Below, in pieces: positions 1 to 4,419 of a DNA stretch of 5,311 nucleotides (position 1 is the first letter of the stretch; the number at the start of each line of letters is the position of its first letter). Below the pieces are notes generated by a model. That model made no database searches, was not told where the DNA came from, and saw only the letters and a list, made by a program, of their open reading frames with translations. The stretch spans positions 1-5,311 of the forward strand of contig CANEFU010000089.1 of assembly GCA_947426875.1 (NCBI GenBank). The letters are read 5' to 3'. The position numbers and the translations under genes are program-made. This DNA is from an uncultured Clostridium sp. (lineage in GTDB: Bacteria; Bacillota; Clostridia; TANB77; CAG-508).

Positions 1-198
1 TTTATTGCCTTTCAGCCTTCTAAAAATTGTACCAAAGCATGTCTTAGAAACTATTATATTTGTCCAGAGATAGCAGCAGGACAGGATGAATATTATTTTC
101 ATATTTTGAATGTGGGTATATTATTCCCGAACAAATTTGTTGCTTTGATTGCCACTGAGGAACTGTCTGAAGAATATTTGCAGTTTGCAATCCAATAA
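1..198 (+). CDS. 3' end of an unrecognised protein gene
   Basis: Reading frame 1 is open from the window edge to a TAA at 196-198 and gives the last 65 residues of a protein whose start lies outside the window. The stop is followed at once by a strong hairpin (215-259), as expected at a gene end, and this is the main support for calling it coding. The tail has three cysteines (visible residues 10, 14 and 21, in CTKAC and YYICPE), then a hydrophobic stretch around HILNVGILFPNKFVALIA, and an acidic end (TEELSEEYLQ). I do not recognise the family and assign no function. The hydrophobic part is too short and too broken up to call a membrane helix. The gene converges on mreB, so the two are separate transcription units sharing the hairpin between them. 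Confidence 0.6.
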   Translation, partial: FIAFQPSKNCTKACLRNYYICPEIAAGQDEYYFHILNVGILFPNKFVALIATEELSEEYLQFAIQ

Positions 199-214
199 TT
201 AGGACACATTCTCG

Positions 215-259
215 AACAGAAAAGGGAGGAATCTTGTAAGATTCCCCCTTTTCTGTTTT
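215..259. terminator. Probable bidirectional intrinsic terminator
   Basis: A long inverted repeat pairs 215-235 with 238-257. The arms are AACAGAAAAGGGAGGAATCT and AGATTCCCCCTTTTCTGTT, with one bulged A opposite the C run and a very short central loop. The inner G+C-rich stem is flanked by an A run on the left and a T run on the right, the usual design for terminators serving convergent genes. It lies 16 bases after the stop of the partial plus-strand gene and 12 bases after the stop of mreB on the minus strand. Pairing is read directly from the sequence; termination in both directions is inferred. Confidence 0.8.
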
Positions 260-271
260 GTTAAACTGTTC

Positions 272-1282
272 TTATTTTCTCACTTTTCCTTCTAGTGCAT
301 CCAAATTATCTAATGCCTTTCCTGTTCCTAGTGCTACACAAGATACCGTATCTTGTGCTATCATAACATTAATTCCTGTTTTTTCTTGTAACAACTTATC
401 CAATCCATCTACTAGACATCCTCCACCTGTCATATAAATGCCCTTATCGCTAATGTCTGCTGCTAGTTCTGGTGGTGTTCTTTCTAAAACAGAATGAACG
501 GCATCTACTATCATCATGGCAGGCTCTATTAATGCTTCTAACATTTCACTTGAATGAACTGTTATTGTTTTTGGTAATCCTGTTATTAAATCTCTTCCTC
601 TAATATCCATTTCTGTGTCTTGTATTTTAGGAAATACACAGCCTATGTTTACTTTTAAATCTTCTGCTGTTCTTTCTCCTATCATAATATTATGTTTCTT
701 CTTGATGTATTTTACGATATATTCGTCAAATTTATCGCCTGCAATTTTTAATGAGGTACTTACAACAGAGCCTCCTAAAGAAATGACTGCAATATCGGTT
801 GTTCCGCCTCCAATATCTACTACCATATTTCCACATGGTTTGGATATATCAATTCCTGCTCCTATCGCTGCTGCAATTGGCTCCTCAATTAAGTATACTT
901 TTCTAGCACCAGCTTGTGAAGCAGCATCTATTACTGCTTTTTTCTCTACTTCTGTTACTTGAGAAGGGATACATATCATAATTCTTGGTGCAAATAGAAA
1001 TTTTCCGCAGACTTTGCTAATAAAATGTTTTAACATTTTTTCTGTTACGGTATAGTCTGATATAACACCATCTCTTAATGGTCTAGTTGCAACAATATTT
1101 CCTGGCGTTCTTCCTAACATTCTTCTTGCTTCTTGTCCTACTGCTAATACTTCTCCATTATTATTGTCTACTGCTACGACAGATGGTTCTCTTAATACGA
1201 TTCCTTTTCCTTTTACATAGGCTATTACTGTTGCAGTTCCTAAATCGATTCCAATATCTTGTCCTAAACCAAATTTTAACAT
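272..1282 (-). CDS. mreB: MreB-family rod-shape-determining actin homologue
   Basis: The product is a 336-residue bacterial actin, the normal length for MreB, Mbl and MreBH. Members form ATP-dependent filaments under the membrane that organise the peptidoglycan elongation machinery. Visible motifs in order are phosphate-1 DIGIDLGTAT (9-18), the family-typical KGKGIVLREPSVVAVD (24-39), RPLRDGVISDY (67-77), IPSQVTEVEKKAV (105-117), EEPIAAAIGAG (133-143), phosphate-2 DIGGGTTDIAVIS (156-168), RGRDLITGLPKTI (228-240), the adenosine motif YMTGGGCLVDGLDKL (283-297) and CVALGTGKAL (315-324). The ATG follows a modest purine-rich site (AAGGGAAG) about 9 bases upstream. Phosphate-1 reads GTATVIAYV instead of the more usual GTANTLVYV. 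The gene stands alone: a terminator follows, with no mreC or mreD, as is common for Bacillota paralogues. The family is certain, but sequence alone does not show whether it is MreB, Mbl or MreBH. Confidence 0.93.
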   Translation of the reverse strand: MLKFGLGQDIGIDLGTATVIAYVKGKGIVLREPSVVAVDNNNGEVLAVGQEARRMLGRTPGNIVATRPLRDGVISDYTVTEKMLKHFISKVCGKFLFAPRIMICIPSQVTEVEKKAVIDAASQAGARKVYLIEEPIAAAIGAGIDISKPCGNMVVDIGGGTTDIAVISLGGSVVSTSLKIAGDKFDEYIVKYIKKKHNIMIGERTAEDLKVNIGCVFPKIQDTEMDIRGRDLITGLPKTITVHSSEMLEALIEPAMMIVDAVHSVLERTPPELAADISDKGIYMTGGGCLVDGLDKLLQEKTGINVMIAQDTVSCVALGTGKALDNLDALEGKVRK

Positions 1283-1314
1283 TTCTCTCTTCCCTTCTTG
1301 TTTTTTTCTGTTTT

Positions 1315-1342
1315 GTTACAAATTCGTTACAATTATATTACA
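1315..1342 (-). promoter_or_regulatory. Three WalR-like TGTAAY hexamers at 11-bp spacing
   Basis: On the minus strand the region reads TGTAAT, 5 bp, TGTAAC, 5 bp, TGTAAC (plus-strand positions 1342-1337, 1331-1326 and 1320-1315). This fits the published WalR (YycF/VicR) box, TGTWAH-N5-TGTWAH, twice in overlapping register. The first hexamer shares a base with the mreB -10 element, the second lies near the expected transcription start, and the third lies in the leader. Known examples in that position usually mean repression. The repeats and spacing are seen directly. WalR as the binding protein is an inference; another OmpR/PhoB-family regulator, which also bind direct repeats about 11 bp apart, is possible. 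Confidence 0.55.
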
Positions 1343-1360
1343 ATCTTTGTATTTTATCAA
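1332..1360 (-). promoter_or_regulatory. Sigma-A-type promoter of mreB
   Basis: On the minus strand TTGATA (1360-1355) and a perfect TATAAT (1337-1332) are separated by exactly 17 bp, one mismatch from the full housekeeping consensus. The transcription start would fall near 1325, giving mreB a leader of about 42 bases. No other promoter of this quality is visible upstream of mreB. Confidence 0.8.
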
Positions 1361-1369
1361 GGCTTTTCA

Positions 1370-1398
1370 TTGAATTTTTTGATTTTTTATATTATAAT
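1370..1398 (+). promoter_or_regulatory. Sigma-A-like promoter of tsaE-tsaB/rimI
   Basis: TTGAAT (1370-1375) and TATAAT (1393-1398) are separated by 17 bp on the plus strand, in front of tsaE. The match is good. However, the predicted start near 1405 would fall on the Shine-Dalgarno GGAGG (1405-1409), leaving a leader of only about 10 bases. Either the transcript is almost leaderless or the true promoter is elsewhere in this A+T-rich stretch. Confidence 0.5.
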
Positions 1399-1414
1399 AA
1401 AGGCGGAGGTAATT

Positions 1415-1882
1415 ATGAGTCATTTTCAATTTGTTTCAAAAAATGAACAAGATACTAAAAACTTTGCAAAAGCTCTTGCATCCCAATTAGAAAAGCAAGA
1501 TATTATTGTTTTAACAGGTAATTTAGGTTCTGGTAAAACTAAATTTACAGAAGGCCTTTTAAGTTATTTTGGTTTAGAAAATGAAATTTCTAGCCCAACT
1601 TTTACGATTGTAAATGAATATCAAAAAAAAGAGGTAAACATCTATCATTTTGACGTCTATCGTTTAGAAGATTCTTCTGAGTTTTACGAAATTGGCGGAG
1701 AAGAATATTTTGAAAATGGTATTTGCTTAATTGAGTGGGGCGAATTAATTGCAGATGCTTTACCAAAAGATTATCTTCATATTACCTTTTCGAGAGATAA
1801 TGAAGACGAAAATATTAGATTTTTAAACATAGATACCAATTTAAAGAAATGTGAGGATTATTTTGAAAATATTAAGTATTGA
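1415..1882 (+). CDS. tsaE: TsaE, ATPase of tRNA t6A37 modification
   Basis: The product is a 155-residue P-loop ATPase of the TsaE (YjeE) family, at the usual length. TsaE binds the TsaB-TsaD complex and uses ATP to keep it cycling while threonylcarbamoyl is transferred to A37 of ANN-decoding tRNAs in the cytoplasm. Visible motifs are the Walker A loop GNLGSGKT (35-42), followed by SSPTFTIVNEY (59-69), YHFDVYRLED (77-86) and the family-typical LIEWGE (105-110). The start at 1415 is chosen because GGAGG at 1405-1409 lies 5 bases upstream and the family motifs then sit at normal distances from the N-terminus. The frame is open further upstream, but that part runs through the promoter region and is not protein-like. 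The gene is first in an operon and its last 20 bases overlap tsaB. Confidence 0.95.
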   Translation: MSHFQFVSKNEQDTKNFAKALASQLEKQDIIVLTGNLGSGKTKFTEGLLSYFGLENEISSPTFTIVNEYQKKEVNIYHFDVYRLEDSSEFYEIGGEEYFENGICLIEWGELIADALPKDYLHITFSRDNEDENIRFLNIDTNLKKCEDYFENIKY

Positions 1883-2990
1883 TACAGCAAGTAATATTTG
1901 TGGTGTTTCTATTTTAGAGAATGCTAGCCTTCTTTGTAAATTAGATACAAACACAGGAAGAACACATTCTGAAAATTTAATGCCAATGATTCAACAAGCT
2001 TTGGAACAATCTAATCTATCTTTAAACGATATCGATTTATTAGTTTGTGACAAAGGACCTGGTTCCTTTACTGGCATTCGAATTGGCGTAGCCACGGTAA
2101 AAGCCTTTCATGACAGTTTAGACATTCCTTGCGTTGGTGTTAGCTCGCTAGAAGCTTTAGCCTATTCTGTAAAAAAAGAAGGCTACATTGTAAGTATTAT
2201 TGATTGTAAAAATGAGAATTGTTATTTTGCTTTATATGAGTTAAAAAATTCTAAATATACGCAAATGATTGAGCCAACTGCCGATACTATTCAAAATGCT
2301 TTAACACGTTGTCAACAAAGTATTTCATCTTCTGATTCTATTATGTTTGTTGGTGATGGCTCTGAAATTTATGCGGAAACCATCTGCCATCTATTCAAAA
2401 ATTATCAGTTTGTTTTCTCTAACAATCATCTTTTAGACTCTTATACCCTTGGCTTAGCTGGTTTAGATAAGTGGGAAGAAAACAAATTAGATGATGTTCT
2501 TCCTATGTATTTAAAAAAACCACAGGCACAAAGGCAATTAGAAGAAAAGTCCAAAGAGGTTGAAATTCTTCCTATGACTTTAGAAACTTTAAATGAAATT
2601 GCTGATAGCCTAACTTCTGATTTCGATGATTTTTGGAGCTCTGCTACACTAGAAAGTGAATTAAAAGCTGAAAATTCGACTTATTTTGTTGCTAGATTTC
2701 ATCAGGAAATTGTTGGTTTTGCTGGCATTAAAACAATGGTTGATGAAGCTGATATTATGAACATTGTAGTAAAAAAGGATTTTCGTAACCAAGGATTTGG
2801 CTCTTTACTATTAGAAAATTTAATTAATTTATCAAAACAATTGAATTTGGTTTCTATTAATTTAGAAGTAATGGAAGAGAACTATCCCGCTATTCATCTA
2901 TACAAAAACTTTGGATTTGAGCAAATTGGTGCACGAAAAAATTACTATCAAGATAAAAAAGGGTTACTTATGACAAAAAAATTGGCTTGA
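1863..2990 (+). CDS. tsaB: TsaB-RimI fusion (t6A scaffold plus N-acetyltransferase)
   Basis: This single 375-residue protein joins two usually separate enzymes. Residues 1-232 are TsaB, a degraded ASKHA-fold homologue of TsaD that scaffolds the t6A37 complex: MKILSIDTAS (1-10), RTHSENLMPMI (33-43), DKGPGSFTGIRIGVAT (63-78) and the typical domain end YLKKPQAQRQLEEK (216-229). Residues 233-375 are a GNAT acetyltransferase of the RimI type, which acetylates protein N-termini (ribosomal protein S18 in E. coli). The acetyl-CoA loop is RNQGFGSLL (308-316), followed by LEVMEENYPAIHLYKNFGF (334-352) and RKNYYQDKKGLLM (358-370). I chose TTG at 1863 because GAGG (1853-1856) lies 6 bases upstream and the product then begins MKILSIDT, as in the family. 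An in-frame GTG at 1851 would add four residues. Translation is probably coupled to tsaE. tsaD does not follow. Confidence 0.92.
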   Translation: MKILSIDTASNICGVSILENASLLCKLDTNTGRTHSENLMPMIQQALEQSNLSLNDIDLLVCDKGPGSFTGIRIGVATVKAFHDSLDIPCVGVSSLEALAYSVKKEGYIVSIIDCKNENCYFALYELKNSKYTQMIEPTADTIQNALTRCQQSISSSDSIMFVGDGSEIYAETICHLFKNYQFVFSNNHLLDSYTLGLAGLDKWEENKLDDVLPMYLKKPQAQRQLEEKSKEVEILPMTLETLNEIADSLTSDFDDFWSSATLESELKAENSTYFVARFHQEIVGFAGIKTMVDEADIMNIVVKKDFRNQGFGSLLLENLINLSKQLNLVSINLEVMEENYPAIHLYKNFGFEQIGARKNYYQDKKGLLMTKKLA

Positions 2991-3010
2991 TTCTTTCAAG
3001 TCAATTTTTT
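2975..3010 (+). terminator. Intrinsic terminator containing the tsaB-rimI stop codon
   Basis: An A run and TTGGCTTGA (2975-2990) pair with TCAAGTCAA and a T run (2996-3010) around a 5-base loop. The TGA stop codon of the fusion gene (2988-2990) is inside the left arm. All pairs hold in plus-strand RNA, including one G-U at 2985/3001. In minus-strand RNA that pair becomes a C-A mismatch, so the hairpin is stronger for the tsaE operon than for obg. obg stops at 3014, only 4 bases away, so the same hairpin probably also ends the obg transcript, less efficiently. Confidence 0.8.
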
Positions 3011-3013
3011 CTT

Positions 3014-4288
3014 TTATTCATACCATTCTAATTCCCAGTCAGCTAATATTACCGTATCTCCTTCACAAACTCCCATTTCCTTTAGTCTAGCTTCAATTCC
3101 CATATTTTTCAAGCTTTTTTGCAAGTAATACATCGATTCATTATCTTCAATATTAACTCTTCCCATCAATCTTTCTACTGCTTTTCCTGATACGATAAAT
3201 ACACCATCTTCTTCTTTGATTGTCCATTGGTCTTGCTTCTCCTCTAAAGTATAGATTACTTTATCTTCTACTTCTATCAATTCTTCTTTTGGCAATTGTT
3301 TTAGCACATTAGCTACATAATCGATTAGTTCTTGTACACCTTGTCCCGTTGCAGCTGATATTAGATAAATTTCCAATCCTTCCTTTTTAGCTAATTCTTC
3401 TACCTCTTTTTCCAAACTTTCATCTTGCATAACATCTACTTTGTTAGCTACTATTATTTGTTTTCGTGTAGATAACTTATCGCTATATTTTTTTAATTCC
3501 TGATTAATCGCATAAAAGTCTTCTACCGGATTTCTTCCTTCTTGTCCTGATACATCTAAAAAGTGCAATAATAATCTAGTTCTTTCTACATGTCTTAAAA
3601 ACTGTATTCCCAATCCTACGCCTTCGCTTGCTCCTTCTATAATTCCTGGAATATCAGCTATAACAAAGCCATTCCCGTCTTTTGTTTTTACCACTCCTAG
3701 ATTTGGCTCTAATGTTGTAAAATGATAATTCGCTATTTTAGGTTTAGCATCTGTTACTGCTTTTAAGAACGTAGATTTTCCTACATTAGGAAAACCTAAT
3801 AGCCCAACATCAGCTAATAACTTCAATTCTAATATAATTTCTTTTTCTTCACCTTTTTCACCATCTTCTGAAAATCTTGGTGCTTGTCTAGTAGAAGTCT
3901 TAAAATGAGAATTTCCTCTTCCTCCTCTTCCTCCTTTTAGCACTAGCTCTGTTTGATTTGGCTCAGATAAATCTGCTACTACCTTTCCTGTTTCTACATC
4001 TTTAACAACCGTTCCAATTGGTACTTTTATATACAAATCTTCTCCATATTTTCCATTACAATGGCTTCCACTTCCATTTTCACCATTTTGCGCTTTAAAC
4101 TTACGGTTATATCTAAAATCGATTAATGTATTTTTATCTTTATCCACTTGGAAATAGATATTCCCTCCATTTCCGCCATCTCCTCCATCTGGTCCTCCTG
4201 CTGCTACATATTTTTCTCTACGAAAAGATACCGCACCATTTCCACCATCACCGGATTTTATTATTATTTTTGTATAATCTGTAAACAT
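3014..4288 (-). CDS. obg: GTPase Obg (CgtA), 50S ribosome assembly
   Basis: The product is a 424-residue Obg GTPase, at the normal length for Bacillota and with all three domains. The N-terminal glycine-rich Obg fold (about 1-158) begins MFTDYTKIIIKSGDGG and carries many GG repeats (31-43, 119-125). The TRAFAC GTPase domain follows, with G1 GFPNVGKS (165-172), G2 in HFTTLEPN (189-196), G3 DIPG (212-215), G4 NKVD (282-285) and G5 SAAT (311-314). The C-terminal OCT domain (about 345-424) contains KAVERLMGRVN and ends DWELEWYE. Obg binds late 50S precursors and links ribosome assembly to growth and, in Bacillus, to stress and sporulation signalling. AAGGAG (4295-4300 on the minus strand) lies 6 bases before the ATG and fixes the start. 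It lies downstream of trpS in the same direction, separated by a palindromic element. No promoter of its own is obvious. rpmA and rplU, frequent neighbours of obg, are absent here. Confidence 0.97.
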   Translation of the reverse strand: MFTDYTKIIIKSGDGGNGAVSFRREKYVAAGGPDGGDGGNGGNIYFQVDKDKNTLIDFRYNRKFKAQNGENGSGSHCNGKYGEDLYIKVPIGTVVKDVETGKVVADLSEPNQTELVLKGGRGGRGNSHFKTSTRQAPRFSEDGEKGEEKEIILELKLLADVGLLGFPNVGKSTFLKAVTDAKPKIANYHFTTLEPNLGVVKTKDGNGFVIADIPGIIEGASEGVGLGIQFLRHVERTRLLLHFLDVSGQEGRNPVEDFYAINQELKKYSDKLSTRKQIIVANKVDVMQDESLEKEVEELAKKEGLEIYLISAATGQGVQELIDYVANVLKQLPKEELIEVEDKVIYTLEEKQDQWTIKEEDGVFIVSGKAVERLMGRVNIEDNESMYYLQKSLKNMGIEARLKEMGVCEGDTVILADWELEWYE

Positions 4289-4302
4289 ACTTTTCTCCTT
4301 TT

Positions 4303-4419
4303 AAACATTTAGGGACAGGTTAGTTTTGTTTCACTTTTTTTGTCGGATTTTGTCCCTTTCAATTTTTGACATTTTTCTGCAAAAATCATGTAACAAAATT
4401 GACCTGTCCCTAAACGTTT
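4303..4419. repeat. Palindromic REP/MITE-like element between trpS and obg
   Basis: The 31-base ends 4303-4333 and 4389-4419 are inverted copies matching at 27 positions, including a perfect 13-bp core, TTTAGGGACAGGT (4308-4320) against ACCTGTCCCTAAA (4402-4414). The interior (4334-4388) is very A+T-rich. It holds a third AGGGACA motif on the minus strand (4357-4351) and a small hairpin, ATTTTT-CTGC-AAAAAT (4371-4386). It fills nearly the whole gap between the genes, with one edge on the trpS stop codon and the other 3 bases from the obg Shine-Dalgarno. No long T run follows the stem in the minus direction, so it is not a typical intrinsic terminator for trpS. No target-site duplication is visible. 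I judge it a short repeated element by its structure; copy number elsewhere in the genome is unknown. Confidence 0.65.

Noticed and set aside
615..962. Plus-strand open frame opposite mreB
   Set aside because: It lies wholly inside mreB on the other strand, has no ribosome-binding site, and its translation is low-complexity and unlike any protein.
1315..1343. PhoP box reading on the plus strand (GTTACA repeats)
   Set aside because: The 11-bp spacing also fits PhoP, but the hexamers match TTAACA less well than they match the WalR consensus on the other strand. It is kept only as an alternative.
1298..1414. Longer N-terminus for TsaE from an upstream in-frame ATG
   Set aside because: The added residues are Phe/Ile/Tyr-rich and encoded by promoter DNA. 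The ATG at 1415 has a good GGAGG and gives the normal TsaE length.
1087..1446. Plus-strand open frame across the mreB start and the divergent promoter region
   Set aside because: The translation is mostly Leu and Phe, a result of A+T-rich sequence, and it runs through the promoters into tsaE in a different frame.
4303..4419. Intrinsic terminator or T-box for the trpS-obg interval
   Set aside because: In the minus direction the stem is followed by AAAAGGAG and not a U run, so it is not a standard terminator. I could find no T-box consensus in the gap.
4303..4419. Degraded insertion sequence with a remnant transposase
   Set aside because: The interior is only 55 bases, A+T-rich and without coding character, so there is no room for a transposase.
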